A stretch of 64,000 nucleotides of DNA, taken from positions 2,542,001 through 2,606,000 of the forward strand of contig NZ_CP079737.1 of assembly GCF_019916025.1 (NCBI RefSeq), given 5' to 3'. Numbering within the stretch: position 1 is the stretch's first letter; every line of letters starts with the position of its first letter. The stretch comes from Paraclostridium bifermentans (GTDB lineage: Bacteria; Bacillota; Clostridia; Peptostreptococcales; Peptostreptococcaceae). Below the pieces are notes generated by a model that saw nothing but the letters and a program-made list of their open reading frames with translations, ran no database searches and was not told the origin of the DNA. Shown here one piece after another: positions 44,029 through 54,191 of this stretch. The position numbers and the translations under genes were made by a program.

Positions 44029-45417
44029 TTAGTTCCCAAATAACGCATCTATAAATGCTTTTGAATCAAAATCTTGTAAGTCTTCTACTTTCTCTCCAAC
44101 ACCTATAAGTTTCACAGGAACATCAACTTCTGATTTAACAGCTAAAACAACTCCACCTTTTGCTGTTCCATCTAATTTAGTTAAAACTATTCCCGTTATA
44201 TCAGCTACTTCTTTAAATGTTTTTGCCTGAGATACCGCATTTTGACCTGTTGTAGCATCTACAACTAGTAAAACTTCTTTTTGCGCTTCTGGATATTCTC
44301 TATCAACTATTTTGAATACTTTACCTAACTCATTCATTAAGTTAGTTTTATTGTGAAGCCTTCCTGCTGTATCACAAATTAATACATCTGCTTTTCTAGC
44401 TTTAGCAGCTTTAACAGCATCAAATATTACAGCTCCTGGATCAGCTCCTTCTTGGTGCTTTATTATATCCACGTTACTTCTATTAGCCCATACTTCTAGT
44501 TGTTCTATAGCTGCTGCTCTAAATGTATCACCTGCTGCAAGGAGTACTTTTTTACCTTCTTTAGTGTATCTATTAGCTAGCTTACCTATTGTAGTAGTTT
44601 TACCTACCCCATTTACCCCTACCATTAATATTATACTTGGACCAGGCTCTATGTTTAATTTAGAATCTTCTTCGCCTAACATATCGCATATTACAGCTTT
44701 TAACTCACCTCTTACAGCTAAAGGATCTGTAATACCTTTAGTTTTTATAGCATCTCTTAGTCCATCTATCATTTCCATAGTAGTGTTTACGCCAACATCT
44801 GCTGTTATTAGTATTTCTTCAAGTTCTTCAAGAAGATCTTCATCTATTGTAGTATATGAATTTAAAACAGCATCAATTTTATCTGTTATTCCTTGTTTAG
44901 CTTTAGTAAGTCCTTGTTTAAGTCTTGCAAATAAACCTTCTTTTGTAATTTCTTCTTCTACTTCTTCTACTTCTTCTACTTCTTCTACTTCTTCTACTTC
45001 TTCTACTTCTTCTACTTCTTCTACTTCTTCTACTTCTTCTACTTCTTCTACTTCTTCTACTTCTTCTACTTCTTCTACTTCTTCTACTTCTTCTACTTCT
45101 TCTACTTCTTCTACTTCTTCTAGCGAAGTTTGTTCAATTTCATCTTCATTGTCAATATCTATTATTTCTTCTTTATTTTCTATTATTTCTTCTTTATTAT
45201 CTGACTCTTCATCTAAATGATGTTTTTCTTCTAATTTAAACTCTGCACCTTCAACTACAGTTTCTTCTTTGTTTTCTTCTTTAGACTCTACTAGTTCTTC
45301 TTTTTGCCCTTCTTCATCAGTAGCTGATTCTTCACTAACTTCTTCGATTTGAATATCTTCTTCAACTACAGTTTCTTCTTCTTTTTTCTTTCCAAATTTG
45401 AATAACTTCTTAAACAT
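44029..45417 (-). CDS. ftsY: Signal recognition particle receptor FtsY
   Basis: A 462-residue SRP receptor. The first 160 residues are a highly acidic linker that includes a run of Glu-Glu-Val repeats (about 102-155); the NG domain follows, with GVNGVGKTTTIGKLA (about 268), DTAGRLHNK, TKLDGTAKGG. It docks SRP-ribosome complexes at the membrane. The acidic region is much longer than in B. subtilis FtsY (329 residues) and is encoded by a tandem repeat. ftsY follows smc by 9 bp. Confidence 0.96.
   Translation of the reverse strand: MFKKLFKFGKKKEEETVVEEDIQIEEVSEESATDEEGQKEELVESKEENKEETVVEGAEFKLEEKHHLDEESDNKEEIIENKEEIIDIDNEDEIEQTSLEEVEEVEEVEEVEEVEEVEEVEEVEEVEEVEEVEEVEEVEEVEEVEEVEEVEEVEEEITKEGLFARLKQGLTKAKQGITDKIDAVLNSYTTIDEDLLEELEEILITADVGVNTTMEMIDGLRDAIKTKGITDPLAVRGELKAVICDMLGEEDSKLNIEPGPSIILMVGVNGVGKTTTIGKLANRYTKEGKKVLLAAGDTFRAAAIEQLEVWANRSNVDIIKHQEGADPGAVIFDAVKAAKARKADVLICDTAGRLHNKTNLMNELGKVFKIVDREYPEAQKEVLLVVDATTGQNAVSQAKTFKEVADITGIVLTKLDGTAKGGVVLAVKSEVDVPVKLIGVGEKVEDLQDFDSKAFIDALFGN
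44953..45114 (-). repeat. 18 perfect copies of a 9-bp tandem repeat inside ftsY
   Basis: TTCTTCTAC repeated 18 times on the plus strand (GTAGAAGAA on the coding strand), coding Glu-Glu-Val, plus a degenerate copy at 45115-45123. Copy-number changes keep the frame, so this is a likely length-variable locus. Confidence 0.95.
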
Positions 45418-45426
45418 TTTGCCTCC

Positions 45427-48400
45427 TTATATTATATCTTCAGTTAATTTTTTAGCTTCTTTTAGATCTAGGCTTATTACCTTAGAGATTGCTTTTTCTT
45501 GCATTGTAACTCCATATATATAGTCTGCAACCTCCATAGTACCTCTTCTATGAGTTATAGATATAAATTGGGTATCTTTAGATAGTTCTTTTAAAAACTC
45601 TCCAAATCTATATATGTTTGCATCATCTAGTGGGGCTTCTATTTCATCTAGTATACAAAACGGAGTTGGCTTAGCTAGTATTATTGAAAATAATATACTT
45701 ATTGCAGTAAGTGCTTTTTCTCCTCCTGATAAAAGATTTAAATTTTTCATTTTCTTCCCAGGTGGTTGAGCTACTATTTCTATGTCACTTTCTAGAATAT
45801 TATCTTTATCTACTATTCTAAGTTCTCCATTTCCTCCACCAAATAATTTTTTATAAACAACTTTAAAGTTTTCATTTATTAAAATAAAGTTTTCATTAAA
45901 CTCTCTTTTCATATTTTCTTCTAGTTCTTTAATAAGTTTATATATAACTTCTATAGATTCTTCTAAATCTTTCTTTTGTTCACTATAAAAATCATATCTT
46001 TCTTTTATTTCTTCATATTCTTTTATAGAGTCTATATTTACATTTCCAAGACTTTTTATTTGTCTTTTTAGGTTTTCTAGCTCTTTTTTATCAATAACTA
46101 CAGATTCATCTTTTAATGCCTTTGCTTCCTCTAGACTTAATTCATATTCTTCTATAAGTTTAGCTATATAATTTTCTTTAGATGATCTTAGTCTTTCTAT
46201 TTTATTTTCTATCTTAAATAAACTTTCTTTAACTTCTATATACTGTCTATCTATATTTTTAGATTCAGTAGTTATAGAGTCTCTATTTTTCTTAATAGAA
46301 TCTTTTTGTTCTTTTTGCAGACTTAATTTTTTATTTTCATCTATAATTTGATTCTCTAAGTTTTCTTTTTCTGAAGTTTCAATTTTAATCTGATCTTGAA
46401 TTTTAACAGTATTAGATTTACTTTCTTCAAGTTGTTCTTTTGTAGTTCTAAGGACATCATTTTGCGATTTTATTTCTTTTTGAATTCTATCTATATCCTT
46501 TATTGTAGCTTGGTGAATTTGATTTAATTTAGCATATTCTATATTTAAATCGTCAAATCTGCTTTTATCTACTTCATAACCATCATTTATTTCTTTTAAT
46601 TTTGAATTTAATGCTTCTATTTCATTTTTATTTAAAATATGCTTTTGTTCTATTTCATTTATATTTTCTTTTAATGACTTAGTTTTTGTTAGTGTATATT
46701 CTAAATTTTCACCTAAACTCAACTTCTCATTTTCAAATTTATTTAAACTATTATTTAAATTTAAAACTTCGTCATTTGTACTTTTTATGTTTGCATTAAT
46801 AACAACTACATTTTTATCACTTTCACGTAATTCATTATTTATTTTTTCGATTTTTGTAAGGTTCGAATCTATAGAGCATCTTAAACTAGTTTTTTCTTTT
46901 TCTAATGAATTTAGTTTTTCTTTTTCTTTCTCTATATTCTCTTTAAACTCTTCTATCAATCTTTTTCTTGAAAGTATATTTCCATTAGTTCTTACTGTTC
47001 CTCCAGTTAAAGATCCTCCTGGATTTAGAATTTCTCCATCTAAAGTTACAACCTTATATCTATGGTTAGTTTCTCTAGCAAACTTTATAGCTTCATCCAT
47101 AGTTCCTATAACTATAGTTCTTCCTAAAACATTTTCAATTATATTTTTATACTTTTCATCAAACTTAACTAATTCACTGGCTATACCTATGTATTTAGTA
47201 CTGCTTTTTATTGCATTTTTATCTATTTTATTAGATTTAATTATATTTAAAGGTAAGAATGTAACTCTTCCTAAATTATTTTTCTTTAAGTAATTTATAG
47301 CGTTTTTAGCGCTATTTTCATCTTTAGTTATTATATTTTGCATATAACTTCCAAGGGATGCTTCTAGTGCTTTTTCATATTTTTGACTAGATGATATAAC
47401 TTGACCTAATGCTCCATATATACCTTCTAAATTTTTATTCTTTAACACTTCTTTTACACCTTTATTAAATCCTTCATAGTGCTTTTCCATATCAGTGTAT
47501 ATATTTAATTTAGAGTTGTATTCATTTATTTTAAGTTTAGAGCCTTGTATATCACTACTTATTTTGTCATATTCTATTTTTAGAGAATTTACCTTTTTAT
47601 TAATATCTTCAAATTCTTGTTTTAAGTTTTCTATTAAACTTAATTTTTCTTGTTTTTGAGAATTAAATTTTGATATTTCTTCCTTTTTATTACATATATT
47701 TTTTTGTATATGCTCTATATCTATATCTATAGTTTTAGTTCTATTTTCTATATTCTCAATATTTGCATTTAAAGTAGATAGTTTATTTGCACTATTTTGT
47801 TTAATATCCAGTAAGTTTATTATTTCATCTTTTAAAGTTTCAATAGTCTGACTTACTTTGTTTATACTTTCTTTTTTATCTTTATTCTTTATTTCAACTT
47901 CATCTATTTTATTTTCTATATCTTGTAAATTTTTAAAAGCATTATCTTTATTTTCATTTAATTTTTTTAATTCTAAACTATCATCATTTATTTTTTTGTT
48001 TATATAGCTAATTTCATTTGTATATCTTTGTATATCACTGTTACAATTTTTTATCTTTTCATTAAGAACGCTAAGTTCTGAATATTTTTTGTTTATTACA
48101 CCTTTTATAGTGTTTATATATTCAATAGTCTTGTTTATTTTAACATCAATTTCTTCAAGTTCCTCATCACAATCAGTTATAGATTTTTCTAAAGTTTCTT
48201 TTTTAGATTTAACCGAAACCATTTGATCTTTCAGCACTTTATCATGATTTAATGTTTCTTCCGCTTGAAACTCTAATTCTTCAATTTCGCTTATATAACT
48301 ATTTACTTCAATCTTTTTTAACTCTTCTTTTATTTCTAAATATTTTATAGCTTTTTTCTGTTGAGTTTCTAAAGGTTTTAACTGATTCTCTATCTCAACA

Positions 48401-48984
48401 TATATATCTTCTATTCTATTTAAGTTTTCTTTTGTATTCTTTAAGTTTCTTTCCGCTTCTTGTTTTTTATATCTATATTTTGATATTCCACAAGCTTCAT
48501 CAAATACTTTTCTTCTATTTACAGGGTTATTGCTTAAAATTTCATCAACTTTACCTTGTTCTATTATAGAATATCCATCTTTACCTATTCCTGTATCTAA
48601 TAGTAATTCTTTTATATCCTTTAATCTACACGACTTATTATTTAAGAAGAACTCACTTTCCCCACTTCTGTAAGCTCTTCTTTTTATAGTAATTTCACTA
48701 TATTCTATGTGTAATTTTTTATCACTATTATCTATAGTTAATGCTACCTCACAATAGTTCATTGCTTTTTTTGTATCTGTTCCGGCAAATACTACATCTT
48801 CTAGCTTATCGCCTCTTAAACTTTTTATACTTTGCTCCCCTAATACCCATCTTACTGCATCTGATATATTACTTTTTCCACTTCCATTTGGACCAACTAT
48901 AGCTGTTATACCTTCGTTAAAAAGCACATCTGTTTTAGTTGGAAAGGATTTAAATCCTTTAAGTTCTAATCTTTTTAAATACAA
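45427..48984 (-). CDS. smc: Chromosome segregation ATPase SMC
   Basis: A 1185-residue SMC: Walker A GPNGSGKSNISDAVRW near 32-47, two long coiled coils (about 170-500 and 670-1000), hinge around 510-650, signature LLSGGEKALTAISILF and Walker B FCILDEIEAPLDD near the C-terminus. Works with ScpA and ScpB to fold the chromosome. Confidence 0.97.
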   Translation of the reverse strand: MYLKRLELKGFKSFPTKTDVLFNEGITAIVGPNGSGKSNISDAVRWVLGEQSIKSLRGDKLEDVVFAGTDTKKAMNYCEVALTIDNSDKKLHIEYSEITIKRRAYRSGESEFFLNNKSCRLKDIKELLLDTGIGKDGYSIIEQGKVDEILSNNPVNRRKVFDEACGISKYRYKKQEAERNLKNTKENLNRIEDIYVEIENQLKPLETQQKKAIKYLEIKEELKKIEVNSYISEIEELEFQAEETLNHDKVLKDQMVSVKSKKETLEKSITDCDEELEEIDVKINKTIEYINTIKGVINKKYSELSVLNEKIKNCNSDIQRYTNEISYINKKINDDSLELKKLNENKDNAFKNLQDIENKIDEVEIKNKDKKESINKVSQTIETLKDEIINLLDIKQNSANKLSTLNANIENIENRTKTIDIDIEHIQKNICNKKEEISKFNSQKQEKLSLIENLKQEFEDINKKVNSLKIEYDKISSDIQGSKLKINEYNSKLNIYTDMEKHYEGFNKGVKEVLKNKNLEGIYGALGQVISSSQKYEKALEASLGSYMQNIITKDENSAKNAINYLKKNNLGRVTFLPLNIIKSNKIDKNAIKSSTKYIGIASELVKFDEKYKNIIENVLGRTIVIGTMDEAIKFARETNHRYKVVTLDGEILNPGGSLTGGTVRTNGNILSRKRLIEEFKENIEKEKEKLNSLEKEKTSLRCSIDSNLTKIEKINNELRESDKNVVVINANIKSTNDEVLNLNNSLNKFENEKLSLGENLEYTLTKTKSLKENINEIEQKHILNKNEIEALNSKLKEINDGYEVDKSRFDDLNIEYAKLNQIHQATIKDIDRIQKEIKSQNDVLRTTKEQLEESKSNTVKIQDQIKIETSEKENLENQIIDENKKLSLQKEQKDSIKKNRDSITTESKNIDRQYIEVKESLFKIENKIERLRSSKENYIAKLIEEYELSLEEAKALKDESVVIDKKELENLKRQIKSLGNVNIDSIKEYEEIKERYDFYSEQKKDLEESIEVIYKLIKELEENMKREFNENFILINENFKVVYKKLFGGGNGELRIVDKDNILESDIEIVAQPPGKKMKNLNLLSGGEKALTAISILFSIILAKPTPFCILDEIEAPLDDANIYRFGEFLKELSKDTQFISITHRRGTMEVADYIYGVTMQEKAISKVISLDLKEAKKLTEDII

Positions 48985-49010
48985 TACCTTTCTCTCCCTT
49001 CAAAATAAAA

Positions 49011-50081
49011 CTAAAGGTTGTATATATCGCTTAATTTCATATATATATCTTTTGTATCAAATTTTATAGTTTTTTCATCATCTAATACAAATTCTAATTC
49101 ATTTATATCTAAATTTGCTTCCTTAGTTTTTAATAAAACATCGTATTTTTCTTTTATTTCTATTACATTAGATTTTTTATTACCTAATATTCTAGATACA
49201 TTTCTTTTGTTAACTAAAACTACTAAATTTTTCTTAACCTCATATGTTTTAATTAAGTGTTCAATAAAATCTCCATACATCTTACTTTCAACTAATTCTC
49301 TATAAGCTGGATGATATGGACCTGCAAGAACTTCTTTTCCTATTGCTATATCTTCAGTTGCTTGCAATCCAACTCTAATTACATTTATATTATTTATATA
49401 AAATAAAACCAAAACTTTTTTTACTATATCTATACTTTTCTCAAGTGTAAATGAATTATATTTACCTTCCTTTAATAGCTTTTCAAGGCCTGTCTCTTTA
49501 ACTACTAAAGTAGGGTATACTCTTACGCAGTCCGGTTTTAATTCTATAAATTTTTTTGCTGTTTTTATGCATTTTTCTTCTGTGTCTGATGGTAACCCTA
49601 CCATCATCTGTAATCCTAAATTTATGCCGTAATCCTTTATAAGCTTTGAGCTTTTAAATACATCTTCATCACTATGACCTCTTACACTATCTATTAATAC
49701 TTTCTCATCTAAGGACTGAACTCCAAGTTCTATAATACTTGTTTTGTATTCTTTTAGCATAGTTAGTATTTCATCATTTATACAATCAGGTCTCGTAGAC
49801 ATCCTTATATCATCTACGATATTTTTATCTACGTATTCCTTAGCTACAGAAAGTAAGCTTCTTTGAACATCCATATCTATAGCAGTAAAACTACCTCCAA
49901 AAAATGCAATTTCAATACTTGCATCTTTATCTATTGTAGTTAAATATTCTTCAATTATATTTCTTACATCTTCACTTGTAATATCTGTGCTTACTCCAGT
50001 AATTTTCTTTTGATTACAGAAAATACAATCATGAGGGCATCCCCTATGAGGCACAAATATAGGTATAATTCTCTTTTTCAT
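49011..50081 (-). CDS. ELP3-like radical SAM protein
   Basis: A 356-residue radical SAM enzyme with CPHDCIFCNQKKITG (C-x3-C-x2-C cluster, residues about 15-25), then GGSFTAID and a TIM-barrel. It belongs to the bacterial elongator-like group between rnc and smc in clostridia. Lacks the acetyltransferase domain of eukaryotic Elp3. RNA modification is a reasonable guess but unproven. Confidence 0.88.
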   Translation of the reverse strand: MKKRIIPIFVPHRGCPHDCIFCNQKKITGVSTDITSEDVRNIIEEYLTTIDKDASIEIAFFGGSFTAIDMDVQRSLLSVAKEYVDKNIVDDIRMSTRPDCINDEILTMLKEYKTSIIELGVQSLDEKVLIDSVRGHSDEDVFKSSKLIKDYGINLGLQMMVGLPSDTEEKCIKTAKKFIELKPDCVRVYPTLVVKETGLEKLLKEGKYNSFTLEKSIDIVKKVLVLFYINNINVIRVGLQATEDIAIGKEVLAGPYHPAYRELVESKMYGDFIEHLIKTYEVKKNLVVLVNKRNVSRILGNKKSNVIEIKEKYDVLLKTKEANLDINELEFVLDDEKTIKFDTKDIYMKLSDIYNL

Positions 50082-50082
50082 A

Positions 50083-50784
50083 TTAAATCATCCTTCTTAA
50101 TGCTTGTTTTGCAGCTGATTGTTCTGCCTCTTTTTTGCTCTTACCTTCTCCTCTTCCTAAAACTTCACCGTCTAAAGTAACTTCCATTACAAATCTTTTG
50201 TTATGGTCTGGTCCAATTTCTTCTACTAAGTTATATGAAATTATACTTTCACCTTTACTTTGTACAACCTCTTGTAAATGAGTCTTATAGTCTCTGAAGA
50301 TTCTTCCTTTTATAGAGTCTTGAATTATAGCTTCCATGTGATCTAATATAAATTCTTTTGCATTTTCAATTCCGCCATCTAGGTATATTGCAGCTATTAC
50401 AGCTTCAAATGCATCGGCTAGTATAGATATACGATCTCTACCTCCCGTAGCTTCTTCTCCTCTTCCTAAAAGAATGTGTCTTCCTAAATTTATTTCTTTA
50501 GCAACATCACTTAAAGACTCTTCACAAACTATATTGGCTCTTAATTTTGTTAACTCACCTTCTGGTAAATCTTGTTCTTTTTGGAATAAATAATCACTTA
50601 TTACTATTCCTAACACTGAATCTCCTAAGAATTCTAATCTTTCATTGAATAAATAAGATTTATTCTCATTAGAGTATGAACTATGTGTTAATGCCTCTAA
50701 TATAAATTTTTTATTTTTAAATTTATATTTAATAATATCTTCAAATTTTGATATATTAACTAATATACTTGATTTTATTTTCAT
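50083..50784 (-). CDS. rnc: Ribonuclease III
   Basis: A 233-residue double-strand RNA endonuclease: catalytic signature NERLEFLGDSVLG (about 43-55), second acidic set in DAFEAVIAAIYLDGG, and a C-terminal dsRNA-binding domain (about 160-230). Processes rRNA precursors. Stops one base before the ELP3-like gene starts. Confidence 0.96.
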   Translation of the reverse strand: MKIKSSILVNISKFEDIIKYKFKNKKFILEALTHSSYSNENKSYLFNERLEFLGDSVLGIVISDYLFQKEQDLPEGELTKLRANIVCEESLSDVAKEINLGRHILLGRGEEATGGRDRISILADAFEAVIAAIYLDGGIENAKEFILDHMEAIIQDSIKGRIFRDYKTHLQEVVQSKGESIISYNLVEEIGPDHNKRFVMEVTLDGEVLGRGEGKSKKEAEQSAAKQALRRMI

Positions 50785-50953
50785 TTATTTACCTCCATTT
50801 AAATATCTATAGACTATAGTGTACTATTTTTCTAAAATTATTGCAAAACATAATATAAACTTTTTTACGCTCAAAACATTTAATATAGACATAGCTAAGT
50901 GTCGTAAACTATCCATATTTTTTTGATAAGTGTCATTTAATTAGGCATAAAAA

Positions 50954-50984
50954 AGCCTATGAATCTTATATAACTTCATAGGCT
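50954..50984 (-). terminator. Terminator of the CD1247-like gene
   Basis: AGCCTATGAA (50954-50963) / TTCATAGGCT (50975-50984); the minus strand continues TTTTTTATG. It lies 25 bases after the stop at 51009. Confidence 0.88.
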
Positions 50985-51008
50985 CTATAAATTCTTTACT
51001 ATATAGTT

Positions 51009-51455
51009 TTATTTTTCATCATGGCAATCGCAATCACATATGCATTCATCTGAGCATTCACACTCATCTTCTGCAGATAATATAACTGCTTGACAATTAG
51101 GGCATACTATATCTATGTCTTCATTATATAGTAGGTCTTCATCTATCTCTACAAAATCATTACAATTAGGGCATTCCATTTCTATGTAGTTATATTCTTC
51201 GTCATCATCATCTTCATCGTCTTCATCTTCTTCTTCGTATATATCATCTTCTATATCTGATAAATCTTCGTCTATAGATTCTACATAATCTATAAGTTCT
51301 ATTTGTTCTTCTTCTAATTCTACTATTGCATCTGCAAAACTTTCTAAAACATCTACTATTTTATTTATTATTTTGCCTTCTTTTGTTTCTTCACTTATTT
51401 CTAATCCCTCTGCAAGACCTTTTAAGTACGCAACTTCTTCATATAAATATTTCAT
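51009..51455 (-). CDS. CD1247-type acidic protein with zinc-ribbon C-terminus
   Basis: A 148-residue protein. The N-terminal helical domain (MKYLYEEVAYLKGLAEGLEI, to about 70) is the CD1247 type found in Peptostreptococcaceae; a very acidic linker (EDEDDEDDDDEE) follows, then CPNC...CPNC zinc-ribbon residues near 98 and 120 and a final Cys-rich tail (CECSDECICDCDCH). Located next to rnc as in C. difficile. No function is established; metal binding is likely. Confidence 0.85.
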   Translation of the reverse strand: MKYLYEEVAYLKGLAEGLEISEETKEGKIINKIVDVLESFADAIVELEEEQIELIDYVESIDEDLSDIEDDIYEEEDEDDEDDDDEEYNYIEMECPNCNDFVEIDEDLLYNEDIDIVCPNCQAVILSAEDECECSDECICDCDCHDEK

Positions 51456-51545
51456 TAAAACCCCTCACTTTCCTTATTTTTTTGTATAAATTTAAAAGCC
51501 CATATATCTATTATTAGATATATAAGCTTTTATATTCATAAATTA

Positions 51546-52103
51546 TTAAACTCTTGATAAATATTCTCCAGTTCTTGTATCTATCTTTATTCTATCTCCT
51601 GTATTTATGAATAAAGGTACTTGAACTACTGCCCCAGTCTCAACTGTAGCTGACTTAGTAACGTTACTTGCAGTATCTCCTTTGATTCCTGGCTCTGTTT
51701 CAACTATTTCAAGTTCTGCAAAGTTTGGAGCTTCTACTTGGAATGGTTGCCCTTGGTAGAATCTTATTGTTGCAGTTTCATTTTCTTTTAAGAATTTGAT
51801 TGCATCTTCAACTTTTTCATAGTCTAGTGGTATTTGCTCGAAAGTTTCGTTATCCATAAAGTAGTATAACTCACCATCGTTGTATAGATATTGCATTTGT
51901 CTAGTGTCTATATGAGCTTTAGGGAACTTGTCACTTGGGTTAAAAGCTTCTTCTCTTATTGCTCCTGTTTTTAAGTTTCTGTACTTAGTTCTGACAAACG
52001 CAGCACCTTTTCCTGGCTTAACATGTTGGAAATCAACTATTAAACATGGTTGACCATCCTTCTCAAACGTTACACCTTTTCTAAAATCACCTGCTGTTAC
52101 CAT
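51546..52103 (-). CDS. efp: Elongation factor P
   Basis: A 185-residue three-domain factor that relieves ribosome stalling at polyproline. Domain I loop [15 protein letters not shown] carries the modifiable residue (Lys in KPGKGA). ATG 52103 reads [19 protein letters not shown]. It follows the Xaa-Pro peptidase by 22 bp. Confidence 0.97.
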   Translation of the reverse strand: MVTAGDFRKGVTFEKDGQPCLIVDFQHVKPGKGAAFVRTKYRNLKTGAIREEAFNPSDKFPKAHIDTRQMQYLYNDGELYYFMDNETFEQIPLDYEKVEDAIKFLKENETATIRFYQGQPFQVEAPNFAELEIVETEPGIKGDTASNVTKSATVETGAVVQVPLFINTGDRIKIDTRTGEYLSRV

Positions 52104-52125
52104 ATGTGTCCCTCCATAATTATAC

Positions 52126-53193
52126 TTAAAATTCTAATTCTATTAATTCCTTTGGTGATGAATTTAATACTTCACATCCATCTTCTGTTATTATAAGTAG
52201 ATCTTCAATTCTTACACCACCAAAATCTTCTATGTATATACCTGGCTCATCACTTATAACCATATTAGGCTTTAATAACTTTTCTCCCAATGTATTAACA
52301 TTTGGAAGTTCATGTACATCAAGGCCTATTCCGTGTCCTAAGCCATGACCAAATTTATCACCATATCCTTTTTCAATTATATATTGTCTTGCGATATTGT
52401 CAAGTTCTATTCCACTCATGTTAGCTTTCGCAGCTTCTATAACCTTTAATTGAGCTTCTAATACTATATTGTATATTTCCTTTTGCTTTTCATTAGCTTT
52501 TCCTACAACTATAGTTCTTGTCATATCTGAGCAATATCCATTATATACACATCCAAAATCTATTGTTACGAAATCGCCTAACTCTATAACTTTATCGCTA
52601 GCTACTCCATGAGGCATAGATGATCTTTTTCCTGATGCTACTATAAAATCAAATGATACTCCAGTTGCACCTTGTTTTCTCATAAAAAACTCAAGCTCTA
52701 AAGCTACGTCACTTTCCTTCATTCCTGGCTTAATAAATCCTAATATATATTTAAATCCATTATCTGCAATTTTAGATGCTTGTCTTATAACCTCTAATTC
52801 TTTTTCATCCTTTATAGCTCTTAAATCTAGCATTAATCCTTTTAATGGAATCATTTCTGTACTAGATAAAGCGTCTTTATAATTTGAATATGTTGAAAAA
52901 CTCATTTTATCATCTTCAAATCCTAGTCTTTTCATATCCATTTCTTTCAAGAAATTTGTGATCGGGTTTGTTCTAGATATTTCAACTATTTCAAAATCCT
53001 CTGTTTGATTTTTAGCTTGTTGTGTATATCTAAAGTCTGTAAATAATATGTTTTTTTCTTTAGTTATTATTATAGAACCAGCAGTTCCTGTAAATCCAGA
53101 TATGTATCTTTTATTTTTAGACTCTTCAATTAAAATTGCATCTAAGTTTAATCTTTCCATCTCTGCTCTTAATTTCAAAACTCTATTTTTCAC
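52126..53193 (-). CDS. Xaa-Pro aminopeptidase family protein (M24)
   Basis: A 355-residue pita-bread-fold metallopeptidase. Metal ligands are visible in [20 protein letters not shown] (two Asp), [13 protein letters not shown] (His) and DEPGIYI / GVRIEDL (two Glu). Cleaves N-terminal residues before proline. Its start overlaps the aroQ end by 11 bp. Confidence 0.93.
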   Translation of the reverse strand: MKNRVLKLRAEMERLNLDAILIEESKNKRYISGFTGTAGSIIITKEKNILFTDFRYTQQAKNQTEDFEIVEISRTNPITNFLKEMDMKRLGFEDDKMSFSTYSNYKDALSSTEMIPLKGLMLDLRAIKDEKELEVIRQASKIADNGFKYILGFIKPGMKESDVALELEFFMRKQGATGVSFDFIVASGKRSSMPHGVASDKVIELGDFVTIDFGCVYNGYCSDMTRTIVVGKANEKQKEIYNIVLEAQLKVIEAAKANMSGIELDNIARQYIIEKGYGDKFGHGLGHGIGLDVHELPNVNTLGEKLLKPNMVISDEPGIYIEDFGGVRIEDLLIITEDGCEVLNSSPKELIELEF

Positions 53194-53698
53194 CTATACC
53201 CACCTCACAGTTTATTATTGCATTTACCCCTAAAATATATCCATAAAATCCAAATCCTGTAATTTGTCCTATGCACGCACTAGCTGTTACGCTTTTTTGT
53301 CTAAATTCTTCTCTTTTGTGCACATTTGATATATGTACTTCTACTACTTTAGTACTAATAGATTTTATGGCATCTGCTATAGCATAGCTATAATGTGTAA
53401 ACGCTCCAGGATTTATAATAATTCCATCAAAATTACAATTAGCCTCATGCAATTTATCTATTATACATCCTTCATGATTACTTTGAAAAAATTCAAAATC
53501 AATAGTATCTTTAAATGTTTGTTTTATGCTATATTCTAAATCTTCTAATGTATTTTTCCCATATACATCAGGTTCTCTTTTTCCTAACATATTTAAATTA
53601 GGACCATTAATTATCAATATTTTTATAGCATCCACCAACCTTTTGATAAAAACTCGTTTATACTCTATATAATAACATATTTTGTTAAATATAAACAA
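53183..53698 (-). CDS. aroQ: Type II 3-dehydroquinate dehydratase
   Basis: Shikimate-pathway enzyme; core starts KILIINGPNLNMLGKREPDVYG and has the catalytic His in NPGAFTHYSYAI and the HISNVHKREEFR loop. The start is unclear: where other AroQ proteins have Met (MKIL), this sequence has ATA at 53626. The open frame extends to TTG 53698 behind GGGAGATAC, adding 24 residues and overlapping aroK by 14 bp; a GTG at 53635 is close to AAAAGG. I list the longest frame. The fold itself is certain. Confidence 0.85.
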   Translation of the reverse strand: MFIFNKICYYIEYKRVFIKRLVDAIKILIINGPNLNMLGKREPDVYGKNTLEDLEYSIKQTFKDTIDFEFFQSNHEGCIIDKLHEANCNFDGIIINPGAFTHYSYAIADAIKSISTKVVEVHISNVHKREEFRQKSVTASACIGQITGFGFYGYILGVNAIINCEVGIGEK

Positions 53699-54191
53699 GT
53701 ATCTCCCTAACTACTTGGGCTATATTTTTATCATCAATATTTATTTTGATATCTGAACATTTTCTATATTTTTCATATCTGTGATTTAATAGTTCTTGGA
53801 TATAGTTTTTCAAATCATTTATATTTTTTAGTTTTGGTCTTTTGTCTATTTCATTTTCTAGATTATTAGATATAGTATTAACATTTCCATCTAACCATAT
53901 TACGTTTTTTATATTTTTTAAAATCTCAGCATTACTTTCATTTTCTACAACTCCACCACCAGTAGATATTATAGTATTTTCTAAACAAGATATTTCTTTG
54001 AGTAACTCTGATTCTTTCTCTCTAAAATATACTTCTCCATGTTCTTTGAAAATTTGGTTTATTGTTTTCTTTTCTTTTTTTTCAAGCTCTAAATCCATAT
54101 CTAAAAAATCCATATCTTTAATTCTAGCTAATTCCTTTCCAACTGTCGTCTTTCCAGTCCCCATAAATCCAATTAAGATTATATTTTTCAT
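53685..54191 (-). CDS. aroK: Shikimate kinase
   Basis: A 168-residue P-loop kinase: GFMGTGKTTVGKELA (8-22), DMDLELEKK, and STGGGVVENE. Phosphorylates shikimate at O3. Overlaps the upstream pilin-like gene by 4 bp (ATGA). Confidence 0.94.
   Translation of the reverse strand: MKNIILIGFMGTGKTTVGKELARIKDMDFLDMDLELEKKEKKTINQIFKEHGEVYFREKESELLKEISCLENTIISTGGGVVENESNAEILKNIKNVIWLDGNVNTISNNLENEIDKRPKLKNINDLKNYIQELLNHRYEKYRKCSDIKINIDDKNIAQVVREILVYI

Noticed and set aside
44953-45123. CRISPR-like array
   Set aside because: Units are 9 bp, contiguous, without spacers, and in frame inside ftsY.
44564-45220. Long Ser/Thr-rich open frame opposite ftsY
   Set aside because: It is the antisense shadow of the Glu-Glu-Val repeat; no ribosome-binding site or family match.
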